NCBI GenBank assembly: GCA_013911345.1
Contig: JACETJ010000006.1
Span: forward strand, 1-21,339
Direction of reading: 5' to 3'
Length of the DNA: 21,339 bases
DNA from: Congregibacter sp.
GTDB lineage: Bacteria > Pseudomonadota > Gammaproteobacteria > Pseudomonadales > Halieaceae
Every line of letters starts with the position of its first letter. The stretch's first letter is position 1. Shown piece after piece: positions 8,324 through 16,266 of the stretch. The translations under genes were made by a program, and so were the position numbers. Under the pieces are notes generated by a model. It did not search any database. It worked only from the letters and a program-made list of their open reading frames with translations, and was not told the origin of the DNA.

Positions 8324-8785
8324 ATGTCAAATCAGACCCCATTGGCGCTGCCACATATTCAGGTGCTCTGCGGCGAGTCTTTGCTGAGCAAGAAACGGCT
8401 GTTCGAGCGATCAGCAGAGTCGCTGAGCGAGGAATTAGGCCTCCATAGCCAAGCCATTTACCGGGCGCTACTCGATCGGGAAAAACTAGGCAGCACCGCC
8501 ATTGGTGAGGGCGTAGCGATACCTCATTGTCGCGCAGCACAGTGCACAGAAGCCGCGGGGTGTCTGGTCATACTGCAAGAACCTCTTGACTACGGTAGCC
8601 CAGACGGCAGCAAGGTCGATATCGTTTTCGTGCTACTCGTGCCCGAAGAGGCAACCGAGGAGCATCTCCATCTCTTAGCGGGACTCGCTCGCTCCTTCTC
8701 GCACGACAGCGTGCGATCGGGCATCCGGGAGGCGCAGAACGCCGAGCAGGCGAAAGCGATACTGCTCCAGGGAGCCACAATGTGA
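8324..8785 (+). CDS. ptsN: Nitrogen-regulatory PTS enzyme IIA (EIIA-Ntr)
   Basis: PtsN is the terminal phosphoacceptor of the nitrogen phosphotransferase chain (PtsP to NPr to PtsN). It regulates rather than transports; known partners in other species include potassium transport and KdpD. The 153-residue product belongs to the PTS EIIA type-2 fold. The phosphorylated histidine is His68 in IGEGVAIPHCR. The residue after this His is usually Gly, and here it is Cys, a small departure. ATG at 8324 is chosen over the adjacent TTG at 8321. The gene starts 3 bases after the hpf stop and overlaps rapZ by 4 bases. Confidence 0.95.
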   Translation: MSNQTPLALPHIQVLCGESLLSKKRLFERSAESLSEELGLHSQAIYRALLDREKLGSTAIGEGVAIPHCRAAQCTEAAGCLVILQEPLDYGSPDGSKVDIVFVLLVPEEATEEHLHLLAGLARSFSHDSVRSGIREAQNAEQAKAILLQGATM

Positions 8786-9654
8786 AACCGCGGCTAATCA
8801 TCATCAGTGGCAGCTCGGGAGCCGGCAAAAGCAGCGCATTGCGATTGCTGGAAGACGAAGGATACTACTGCGTCGATAATCTTCCCCCAAGGCTATTAAC
8901 AGCCTTTGCCGAGGAAGTTTTGGACCACCCGGACTACAAGAGATTTCATGGCATAGCGGTGTGCATCGATGCTCGCGCGATGAAAATGGGCGACGACGAT
9001 GTTCGGGCTCTCGACCCCCTACTCGCGCTGAAGGACAGACTCATTATCTTTCTCGACGCGCAACCATATGTTCTCTTAAAGCGCTTCAGCGAGACTCGCC
9101 GCCGACACCCCCTCGCGGGATCTGACAATTCACTACCCGAAGCAATCTCGCGGGAAAGAAAACATCTCGAGTTCATTGCCGCAGCCGCAGATCTTCTCAT
9201 AGACACGACGGATCTCACTCCGCGAGCGCTTAGAGATATGATCACCAACCGTATTGTGGGGCAAAGGGACGGCCAGTCCATTCTGCTGGAATCTTTTGCT
9301 TTCAAACGTGGGGTGCCGACCGACGCCGACTTTGTGTTCGATGCTCGCGCGCTGCCCAACCCTTATTGGCGAGACGATCTCAGGGCTTTAGATGGGACAG
9401 ACGAATCTGTTAGAGAGTTTCTTGAAAACGATTCGCGGTGTTTGAATTTCTACGAGACGCTGCGGGGCTTTATCGAAGACATGCTTCACGAATTCGACGC
9501 ATCGGATCGGAGTTACATGACCATTGCTGTTGGGTGTACCGGCGGGCAGCATCGTTCGGTCTATCTCGCAACTAGGTTGCATGAGGACCTGCTGCAGCGC
9601 TACCCGTCAGCTCAGATCCGGCACCGGGATCTCCCCCGAGTGAATTCACCATGA
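8782..9654 (+). CDS. rapZ: RNase adapter protein RapZ
   Basis: RapZ (YvcJ family) is a P-loop nucleotide-binding protein. In E. coli it binds the small RNA GlmZ and presents it to RNase E, tuning GlmS and thus hexosamine supply for peptidoglycan and LPS. The 290-residue product has Walker A GSSGAGKS at 10-17, the following DEGYYCVDNLPP block and the family block GVPTDADFVFDARALPNPYW. The C-terminal region has VGCTGGQHRSVYLA, thought to bind RNA and UDP-GlcNAc. GTG at 8782 is the start, with GGGAG eight bases upstream, overlapping ptsN by 4 bases. Whether GlmZ exists in this organism is unknown; outside enterics the target may differ. Confidence 0.96.
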   Translation: MKPRLIIISGSSGAGKSSALRLLEDEGYYCVDNLPPRLLTAFAEEVLDHPDYKRFHGIAVCIDARAMKMGDDDVRALDPLLALKDRLIIFLDAQPYVLLKRFSETRRRHPLAGSDNSLPEAISRERKHLEFIAAAADLLIDTTDLTPRALRDMITNRIVGQRDGQSILLESFAFKRGVPTDADFVFDARALPNPYWRDDLRALDGTDESVREFLENDSRCLNFYETLRGFIEDMLHEFDASDRSYMTIAVGCTGGQHRSVYLATRLHEDLLQRYPSAQIRHRDLPRVNSP

Positions 9655-9920
9655 CGCGCGGCCAACTCACCATCATGAATCCTCTGGGCCTGCACGCTCG
9701 CCCCGCAGCCAAACTCGTGGATTGTGCAGCCCGATACACCAGTGAAATTCGGTTGACGCATCAAGGACAGACCATTGATGCCAAAAGTATTATGTCTGTG
9801 CTGATGTTAGCGGCTCCCTGTGGCGCAATCCTCGAGGTCACTCTCGATGGGAACGACGAGCAAGCAGCGCTGGAAGCTCTGGAAGTGCTATTCAGCAATG
9901 GATTTGGCGAGCTGGAATAA
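9651..9920 (+). CDS. npr: Phosphocarrier protein NPr (HPr-like, nitrogen PTS)
   Basis: NPr passes phosphate from enzyme I-Ntr (PtsP, not in this window) to PtsN. The 89-residue product is an HPr-fold protein. Phosphorylated His15 lies in NPLGLHARPAAKLVD, and KSIMSVLML is the second family signature, including the serine that is regulatory in Gram-positive HPr. Linkage to rapZ by a 4-base ATGA overlap and to ptsN one gene earlier identifies it as the nitrogen-branch carrier rather than sugar-PTS HPr. It is the last gene of the plus-strand operon before a 74-base gap. Confidence 0.95.
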   Translation: MTRGQLTIMNPLGLHARPAAKLVDCAARYTSEIRLTHQGQTIDAKSIMSVLMLAAPCGAILEVTLDGNDEQAALEALEVLFSNGFGELE

Positions 9921-9964
9921 GTCACAAAGGCATTTTCGCGGGTAGAACTTCTATATCGGTAGCG

Positions 9965-9970
9965 GATAAT
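9965..9970 (+). promoter_or_regulatory. Possible -10 element before mgtE
   Basis: GATAAT matches the sigma-70 -10 consensus at five of six positions. A weak -35 candidate, TAGAAC (three of six), lies 16 bases upstream. If real, transcription would begin only a few bases before or within the mgtE leader palindrome. Support is compositional only, and read-through from npr is an equal possibility. Confidence 0.25.
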
Positions 9971-9974
9971 GAGC

Positions 9975-9988
9975 ACCTCCATGGAGGT
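9975..9988. repeat. Perfect 14-base palindrome over the mgtE ribosome binding site
   Basis: ACCTCCATGGAGGT is its own reverse complement. The right half, GGAGGT, is a full-strength Shine-Dalgarno sequence six bases before the mgtE GTG, so the left half can pair with it. In RNA this would form a 5-base-pair stem with a CAUG loop, hiding the ribosome binding site. It could equally be a DNA operator, or chance. A 9-codon reading frame (ATG 9969, stop 9996-9998) crosses the palindrome and ends overlapping the mgtE start. Confidence 0.45.
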
Positions 9989-9994
9989 CCCGTC

Positions 9995-11341
9995 GTGAAT
10001 TCACCTGCCAACTTTTCTGTGAAGACCGAACGTATCGATGTCGCGCTGCGCGCTGAGACGCTGGTCGATGTGGCGGGTATTTTGGCCGACATGTCCCCCG
10101 GCGACGTGGCGCACTTAATCAGCTCATCGCCGCCAGACTACCGCTCCGTTTTGCTTGGGCTACTCGAACCCGAGCAGGAGGCACTGGTTGTCAATGAGCT
10201 GCCCGATGATTTGCGCAACGCCACGCTGATTGATCGCGAACCAGAGGCTCTGGCCGAAATCGTCGGGCAGCTGGACGACGACGACGTAGCAGATATCTTG
10301 CATGAGCTACCCGATGAGGTAACGGGGCAGGTCTTGGCGATCATGGACGAACAGTATCGCCAGAGGTTACAAAAAGTACTGAGCTTCCCCGATGACGTGG
10401 CCGGCGGCCTCATGAGCACCGACACAATCACCATCCGGGCGGATCTGACGCTAGATGTCGTGCTGCGGTACCTTCGAAGACACGCCGAGATCCCGCCAAA
10501 CACCGACAACCTTATCGTCGTGAATCGAACTGATCGTTTCGTGGGGCTCCTCCCGATAGGCACGGTGTTGGTCTCAGATCCCGCCGTTTCAGTGAGGGAG
10601 ATGATGATCACTGATCAGGAAGCCATTAACGCCGATACACCCGCGACAGAGGTTGCGCGTCGGTTTGAGCGAAACGACTGGATTTCAGCACCCGTTGTTG
10701 ATGATAGCGGTAAGCTACTGGGAAGGATCACCATCGATGACGTGGTCGATGTCATCATGGAAGAAGCAGATCACTCGCTGACTTCTCTGGCGGGCCTTGC
10801 AGAAGAAGATACCTTTGCGCCGGTGTGGCAGTCGGCTCCTCGGCGAGCGGTTTGGCTGGGGCTCAACCTAGTTACCGCATTGTTGGCTTCCTCAGTGATC
10901 AATATATTTCAGGGCACTATCGAGAAAGTTGTGGCTCTCGCTGTTTTGATGCCTATCGTCGCCTCAATGGGCGGCATAGCGGGCACCCAAAGCCTGACCA
11001 TCTTGATTCGTGCAATGGCCATGGGACAAATCAGCGATCGCAATCAGTTGTGGTTAATCGGCCGTGAGTCTCTCGTGGGACTGTTCAATGGCCTGCTCTG
11101 GGCTGCAGTCATTGCCGCTACGGCTTCAATTTGGTTTGGAGATATGATCCTCGGTGCGGTTATTGCTTGTGCCATGCTGATTAATCTTGTTACCGCTGGC
11201 TTGACGGGCGCGGGACTGCCCATTGTGTTACGCAGAATGCGCATAGACCCCGCGCTCGCTGGGGGCGTACTGGTAACAACCATTACTGATGTGGTGGGGT
11301 TCCTGGCTTTTCTCGGCCTCGCCACCGTATTTTATGGCTAA
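9995..11341 (+). CDS. mgtE: Magnesium transporter MgtE
   Basis: MgtE is a dimeric inner-membrane Mg2+ channel gated by cytosolic Mg2+. The 448-residue product has three expected parts. The acidic N-terminal superhelical domain (about 20-135) has repeated DD/LP units such as LDDDDVADILHELPDE. A pair of CBS domains (about 137-270) follows. Five hydrophobic segments lie from about 285 to the end. The pore region shows GGIAGTQS, where many homologues have Asn instead of Ile. The last helix region has GGVLVTTITDVVGF with the Asp expected for ion coordination. The start is GTG at 9995 with GGAGGT six bases upstream. No magnesium riboswitch is visible in the 74-base gap, only the palindrome described separately. 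yjgA follows 14 bases downstream. Confidence 0.95.
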   Translation: MNSPANFSVKTERIDVALRAETLVDVAGILADMSPGDVAHLISSSPPDYRSVLLGLLEPEQEALVVNELPDDLRNATLIDREPEALAEIVGQLDDDDVADILHELPDEVTGQVLAIMDEQYRQRLQKVLSFPDDVAGGLMSTDTITIRADLTLDVVLRYLRRHAEIPPNTDNLIVVNRTDRFVGLLPIGTVLVSDPAVSVREMMITDQEAINADTPATEVARRFERNDWISAPVVDDSGKLLGRITIDDVVDVIMEEADHSLTSLAGLAEEDTFAPVWQSAPRRAVWLGLNLVTALLASSVINIFQGTIEKVVALAVLMPIVASMGGIAGTQSLTILIRAMAMGQISDRNQLWLIGRESLVGLFNGLLWAAVIAATASIWFGDMILGAVIACAMLINLVTAGLTGAGLPIVLRRMRIDPALAGGVLVTTITDVVGFLAFLGLATVFYG

Positions 11342-11355
11342 GGACCAGGCAATCT

Positions 11356-11883
11356 GTGACCGATAGTGACGCAAATGAATGGGAGGACCAGCGGCCCAGT
11401 AAAAGTGAGCTTAAAAGGCAGATGCATGCATTGCAGGAGATGGGCGAGCGTCTGGTGAGCCTGCCTCGAGCCGATCTCGACCGCATCCAAATTGATGATG
11501 AGCGGCTTAAAGAGGCCGTGGAAATGGCTCGCGGAATCAGAGCACGAGGCGGACTCAAACGGCAGCTGCAGTTTATCGGGAAACTCATGCGTTCTGTCGA
11601 CATAGAACCCATCGCGAAGAGTCTCGCGATACTCGATCAGCAACACAATGCAACCACCGCTGGATTTCACAGAGTTGAACTGGCCAGAGATCGATTACGC
11701 ACGGAGGGAGACGCCGCATTGGGCGACATCCTCGCCATTTGGCCAGACGCCGAAATTTCTCTATTGCGACAGTGGATACGACAGCATCCCCGGGAAGTCG
11801 AACGCGGCAATGCAAAAGCTCACAGTAAGAAACTCTTCCGTTATTTGTCGGGGCTCGACAACACTGATTCCAAGACGTCTTGA
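11356..11883 (+). CDS. darP: Ribosome biogenesis factor DarP (YjgA, DUF615)
   Basis: YjgA/DarP associates with late 50S ribosomal precursors and helps their maturation in E. coli. The 175-residue, highly charged, helical product shows the family pattern: RPSKSELKRQMHALQEMGERL near the N-terminus, then RGGLKRQLQFIGKLMR, and near the C-terminus LRQWIRQHPREVERG followed by KLFRYL. The GTG start at 11356 lies 14 bases after mgtE; TAAGGA at the mgtE stop is a rather distant ribosome binding site. In many gammaproteobacteria this gene lies between tldD and pmbA; both are missing here. Its last 43 bases overlap the 3' end of yhdP on the other strand. Confidence 0.93.
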   Translation: MTDSDANEWEDQRPSKSELKRQMHALQEMGERLVSLPRADLDRIQIDDERLKEAVEMARGIRARGGLKRQLQFIGKLMRSVDIEPIAKSLAILDQQHNATTAGFHRVELARDRLRTEGDAALGDILAIWPDAEISLLRQWIRQHPREVERGNAKAHSKKLFRYLSGLDNTDSKTS

Positions 11884-14800
11884 GGCTCTGTTTCTGGTAG
11901 GCGCGATTTGGCGTCAAAAACGCGCTCAAATGCTACTTGTGGATCCTCGAGATCACCACTGACCGCGTAGACACCGCTTGAGAGTTGATTCATTTGGTCT
12001 TCAAAAACTTTCCCTATTAGATATGTACCGGCGGCTATCGGAAGTCCGCCCGCCAGCGCGGCAACCCACGGTATATTCTCAACGAGAGGCAGCGTCACCA
12101 CCAGCTCGCCATTCAGTGTTTCAGCGATCAGGTCTATATCACTGCTGAAGTTGAAATAACCGCCAGACCCCTCGATTGAGAAGCCGGGGATGTGCAGCAT
12201 CCCACTATTAAATTCGAAAACACCCCCGGCCTGATCAAAAGTGACTCCCGGGTCGAACAATTGATTCATATTCGCGCGGCGGAAAAGCCCAGAGAGATTC
12301 AGAAGACTCAGCAGTCGCAGCGCGCCTGTCGCTTCCGCATTGGCCGACAGAAATGATCCCGATTGCATCTCGAGGTTCAACACGCCTGTGACTGAACTCA
12401 ACTCAAATTCCGCCGGACTGCCCGACCATTGCCAATCGGTTTGTAAGAGCCCACTGCGCGTCTCCACTATCGGTGTGACGCCAATTAATTCAAGGGTTGT
12501 CCCAATATCCTCAAGTTCGGCTGCAAGCGTTAGCCGAGTATCGTCACCCGCATCATTGGAACGCCATGCGATGCGTGTAGTGGGCAACCACTGGATACCA
12601 AGAAATTCACCCGTTATGTCCCGAAATACCCAGCCCTCCGAATCACTGTAATCGACGGCTAATGAGAGACCTCCGAGGTCCTTATCGCCACTTTTTACCG
12701 ACGCCAACGATACGGGCAGGGGCAGTAGCCAGTCGTAAGATGACCCCGTGGGCTCGGAAGGCGCCTGGCTTGTGAACTGCTCGCTGATTTCAGGTAACTC
12801 ATTAAGATCGACGTACGCTATCGTCAGCCGCCGTTCCAGTGGCATTTTGATATCAGCGGCGGACTCCGAGACCGGCAACCCTCTATCTTGAACAAAATGA
12901 CCCTGCAGCCAATCCATATCGAATTGAGCACTGATCGCTGCACCTTCCATATTGAGGCTCAATTCCAGCTGCCCCAGTTCTTCACCGCGCCATAAAGCAC
13001 GTCCTATCCGCAATGCTTCAATATGGACAGCCAACGATCCATCGATGCTGCCAAATTCCCAATGACCGGTGTGTTGTAGCCAATCTGCAGGGTCCAGTGA
13101 CGGGAGATATCCCGTCACTGTCACGCCAGGAGCGGGCGCCAGAGTTGGCCAACTGGCTGGCCGGGTTCTCGGAGTCAGATCAACCAGCACCGCTGTTTCG
13201 CCATACTCCGGCACGTCTGCGATCGCGGAAAATCGGCCAAACCAGAAGACCTCCCAGCCGGCCCATTCGCGATCATGCCAGCTCACTTTTAGCGGCGCAC
13301 GCGAGTCGACTGACTTGCCCCATGGCATCGGCAGGTCTATCTGAACACCTCGTAGATCGGACTCAATGTCTACCGCAACGGCTTCGGCCACATTCACCGC
13401 AACGCTGGCTGACGTGACGCCATGAGCTGGCAAAGCAAAGCTCACTGGTTGCCAGGACAGCAAATCCGATACTGAAACCTCGAAATCCAGCTGCGCCGCC
13501 AACAGGGTATCGGCTGAGGTCGCCAAATGTGGGCCCATCTCAACCTTCAAGTGTCGGCCGAAAGTGGTAGCGGTCAGTCCCGAAGACCCAAAACCCGTCT
13601 GGGTTTGGTAGGTCAGAGGCCCGGTGACATTTTCTGCCTGCAAGTCCAGCAAAGCAGATTCCACTCTGGCGTCGATCAGATCCACCGCGACATTGATATC
13701 AACGGTTTTCTGTAGATTTCTTAAATCGAATTTCATGCCCAGGGAGGCGTTGGCCGGCTGCTCTCCCGAGAGAGTGAGGTCGTTCATGACAAGCTCAGCG
13801 ACTGACAACGCGGGGAGCGCTTGAAGTGTCCGCAATATCTGATCGGGGCGGCCCTCTACCTCCGACTTAAGGGCAAACCAAGCCGAACCTGCGTCGAGGA
13901 GAATGCCAACGGAAGTCGCCTTCAGCGAAACTTCCGCAATGATACTTTCTGGTGACCAGACGTCGATACGAGTGTCATCCAGACGCAGTTGGCTAGCCGA
14001 TTGCAACGACTTTGGCCAGTCAGGCTGGTAGTCCAATGTCACATCGGCCAGTTCGACTGCCAGTTGCATGGTTTGACTCAGATGACCATATGATTTGAAG
14101 CCGCCGCGCCAGAGGAAGACACCCTCTTCAATACGCCCCTCAGGCAGAGCTGACTGCAGCCATTGATAGGCAGGCTCAGGCATACGATAGGGCACATAGG
14201 CGTTTCGGATCGCAACCGGCGCATCTTTGACCGAGGCCGCTAACCGCATGTCGAGGGGCACGCTGGAACCACGTGAAAAAGGAATATCAATTTCAAACTG
14301 CACCGTGGCATGGTGATCAGTGGCCCGGGCCAAAAATAACCCGTTCTCCAAGAACAGCGCGTCCGGCTGCCATCGACCCTCTAGCTTGCCGATCACACTC
14401 TCCATACGAATGGGCTCCTCATAGACCTTGGGTAGGAGCAATGCATAATCTTCTGTAGTGATCCACGCAGTGGCGCCCACCTCACTGGCAGATAATGAGG
14501 CGTCGATGCCTGCGAGACCCGGTACTTTTTTGTAGGGAGCTGTTGTGGCGTTCGTCACTTCTGCCTGCGCTGTCCAACTCGCAAGCGGATCGCTAATTGA
14601 TTCGACGGTCAGCGCGAGACTATCAATACGCCCTCTCGGATCGAGGGTCTGTAATATCGAACTCACCTTTTCTGGCAGCAACCCACTTTTGATGATGACC
14701 GTTACCAACGGCGGTACTTCAAAGTCCTCGGTCAACGCCCTCCAGCCCTGACCCAGACGTTTCACTTGAACTCTTGGCGCCTCAAAGACCTGCTCCATGA

Positions 14801-15707
14801 AGCCAAGCACCGCATTGTCTATCCAAATATTGATCTCCCCGCTGGAGCCGACCAATGCCGTGTCAAAACTCAATGTCTCGAGAGAAACGGTATTGGCACC
14901 CATCAATTCCAGCTGCTTGAAATCGGCCTGCACGACCCCCTCTCCTGAACCTCGTGACATGGACAGCCAAAAATCCGCGCCCCCCTGAGCCGTCAACTCC
15001 ACATTGAAAAACTGAGACAGGTAGGAGATTCCCGCTCCCGTAACGCTGCCTTCGATGTCACCTGAAAACTGCCCAAGCGCAAAAGGATTGCCCGTGCCAG
15101 TTCCCTCTGCCGAGAGTAGCTGGCCATCCGGAGTCTCGATGGCCAGTCGCAAGACTCGACGACTGCCATCACGCAGCAAATCAATATCCAGTGCCAGCGC
15201 GTCAAGCGTCACTTGGGCGTTACTGTTCCCGATGACCCCAACGATCTGCGCATCCCGGATCTGAAGTCGCTGGAAACGATTAAATACGTCGCGGACACTT
15301 TGCGGTATTTCTGTTTTATTCGTATCTGACAGGCTGGTCCAATGAATGCGCGGCGACTCCAACAACAGTTCGTCGAAACGCGGCGCACCGCTGATCAAGG
15401 TCTGCCAAGGATTTAAGCGCATACTTGCAGCGGGAAGCTGGACAGTATTCCCGGTGTCCTGATCCCGGATAGAAAAATCGACGAGGTGAAGCCGGGGGGA
15501 GAACCCATCCATCGCCCCGCGCAGTTCACCAATCGACACATCGCCGGCAACACCATCCGAAAGCAGTTGCTCAATGTCATACCGCATCTGCGGTAACGCA
15601 CCCATCAGCAACCGCCCGCCGCTGACATAAATTGCCAGGGCGACCAACGTGAGGACCATGAGCGGCCAGATGAGCCGACCCACATGTTTGGGTATGGCCC
15701 TAACCAT
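11841..15707 (-). CDS. yhdP: AsmA-like inner-membrane protein YhdP (TIGR02099/DUF3971)
   Basis: YhdP, with TamB and YdbH, is one of the AsmA-like proteins thought to form hydrophobic bridges moving phospholipid from inner to outer membrane in E. coli. The 1288-residue product (E. coli about 1266) has an N-terminal membrane helix at about 10-31, then a very long periplasmic region. Alternating short hydrophobic and polar strands there suit a beta-taco groove, and an AsmA-type C-terminal part follows. Recognisable late blocks are TDWQWSGSPAEFELSSVTGVLN (shortened view: WQWSG then LNLEMQSG) and AGGVFEFNSGMLHIPGFSIEG. ATG at 15707 overlaps the maf stop by 8 bases. The longer frame to 15752 lies in maf and is rejected. 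rng, the usual gene between maf and yhdP, is missing. The gene ends inside yjgA. Confidence 0.94.
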   Translation of the reverse strand: MVRAIPKHVGRLIWPLMVLTLVALAIYVSGGRLLMGALPQMRYDIEQLLSDGVAGDVSIGELRGAMDGFSPRLHLVDFSIRDQDTGNTVQLPAASMRLNPWQTLISGAPRFDELLLESPRIHWTSLSDTNKTEIPQSVRDVFNRFQRLQIRDAQIVGVIGNSNAQVTLDALALDIDLLRDGSRRVLRLAIETPDGQLLSAEGTGTGNPFALGQFSGDIEGSVTGAGISYLSQFFNVELTAQGGADFWLSMSRGSGEGVVQADFKQLELMGANTVSLETLSFDTALVGSSGEINIWIDNAVLGFMEQVFEAPRVQVKRLGQGWRALTEDFEVPPLVTVIIKSGLLPEKVSSILQTLDPRGRIDSLALTVESISDPLASWTAQAEVTNATTAPYKKVPGLAGIDASLSASEVGATAWITTEDYALLLPKVYEEPIRMESVIGKLEGRWQPDALFLENGLFLARATDHHATVQFEIDIPFSRGSSVPLDMRLAASVKDAPVAIRNAYVPYRMPEPAYQWLQSALPEGRIEEGVFLWRGGFKSYGHLSQTMQLAVELADVTLDYQPDWPKSLQSASQLRLDDTRIDVWSPESIIAEVSLKATSVGILLDAGSAWFALKSEVEGRPDQILRTLQALPALSVAELVMNDLTLSGEQPANASLGMKFDLRNLQKTVDINVAVDLIDARVESALLDLQAENVTGPLTYQTQTGFGSSGLTATTFGRHLKVEMGPHLATSADTLLAAQLDFEVSVSDLLSWQPVSFALPAHGVTSASVAVNVAEAVAVDIESDLRGVQIDLPMPWGKSVDSRAPLKVSWHDREWAGWEVFWFGRFSAIADVPEYGETAVLVDLTPRTRPASWPTLAPAPGVTVTGYLPSLDPADWLQHTGHWEFGSIDGSLAVHIEALRIGRALWRGEELGQLELSLNMEGAAISAQFDMDWLQGHFVQDRGLPVSESAADIKMPLERRLTIAYVDLNELPEISEQFTSQAPSEPTGSSYDWLLPLPVSLASVKSGDKDLGGLSLAVDYSDSEGWVFRDITGEFLGIQWLPTTRIAWRSNDAGDDTRLTLAAELEDIGTTLELIGVTPIVETRSGLLQTDWQWSGSPAEFELSSVTGVLNLEMQSGSFLSANAEATGALRLLSLLNLSGLFRRANMNQLFDPGVTFDQAGGVFEFNSGMLHIPGFSIEGSGGYFNFSSDIDLIAETLNGELVVTLPLVENIPWVAALAGGLPIAAGTYLIGKVFEDQMNQLSSGVYAVSGDLEDPQVAFERVFDAKSRLPETEPQDVLESVLSSPDK
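11871..11882. repeat. Perfect 12-base palindrome at the yjgA/yhdP convergent junction
   Basis: CAAGACGTCTTG is a perfect inverted repeat spanning the yjgA stop codon and lying within the yhdP coding end. It sits exactly where converging transcripts collide. No T run flanks it on either strand, so it is not a normal intrinsic terminator. A separate short hairpin, GCGT-caaaa-ACGC, lies about 30 bases further right within yhdP. Function unknown. Confidence 0.4.
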
Positions 15708-16266
15708 GCTGAAGCTGTATCCCGGCTTTAAGCAGGAGCTCTCGAGTTTCACTCAGTGGCAGTCCCACTACTGCGCTGTAACTTCCTGTGATCCGACTCA
15801 CAAAGGCGCCTGCATATCCCTGTATGCCGTACCCCCCAGCTTTATCCCACGGCTCCCCAGACAGTAAATAGGAATCGATCGCCGCATCGGATAAGTGCGT
15901 GAAGGTCACTGAAGTGGAACTCACCCGAGTCTGGATTTGCCCAGCATGCGCCACCGCAACAGCGGTGTGGACCTCATGCACGCTATCCGATAACGAACGC
16001 AGCATGTGCCTTGCCTCCCGCGCGTCGCTTGGTTTGCCCAATATCTGATGATTCAGGGCGACCGTGGTATCTGCCCCCAAGCAAACGCAATCCCTAGTTG
16101 CGCACACTCTGGTCTTTTCTGCCGCCAACCTTTCTACGTAGTGTATCGGCTGCTCTCCTTCACGCGGCGTCTCGTCAATATCCGGCACCGCAGTGTCGAA
16201 AGCGGGCAACAATAGTGACAGCAACTCCTGCCTTCGAGGGCTTGATGATGCGAGGATAACTCGCAT
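15700..16266 (-). CDS. maf: Maf-family nucleoside triphosphate pyrophosphatase (YhdE type)
   Basis: Maf proteins hydrolyse non-canonical or pyrimidine nucleoside triphosphates to monophosphates; the YhdE subgroup prefers dTTP and UTP. The 188-residue product has the hallmarks: LASSSPRRQELL at the N-terminus (phosphate-binding), DETP, ERLAAEKT, the active-site block LGADTTVALNHQILGKP and the late KAGGYGIQGYAGAFV with GSYSAVVGLPL. ATG at 16266 shares one base with the mreD stop and is preferred over the TTG three bases upstream. It follows mreD as in E. coli and Pseudomonas, and overlaps yhdP by 8 bases. Confidence 0.96.
   Translation of the reverse strand: MRVILASSSPRRQELLSLLLPAFDTAVPDIDETPREGEQPIHYVERLAAEKTRVCATRDCVCLGADTTVALNHQILGKPSDAREARHMLRSLSDSVHEVHTAVAVAHAGQIQTRVSSTSVTFTHLSDAAIDSYLLSGEPWDKAGGYGIQGYAGAFVSRITGSYSAVVGLPLSETRELLLKAGIQLQHG

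Noticed and set aside
9921..9994. Magnesium riboswitch before mgtE
   Set aside because: The gap is only 74 bases, too short for an M-box, and shows no such structure; only the small palindrome is visible.
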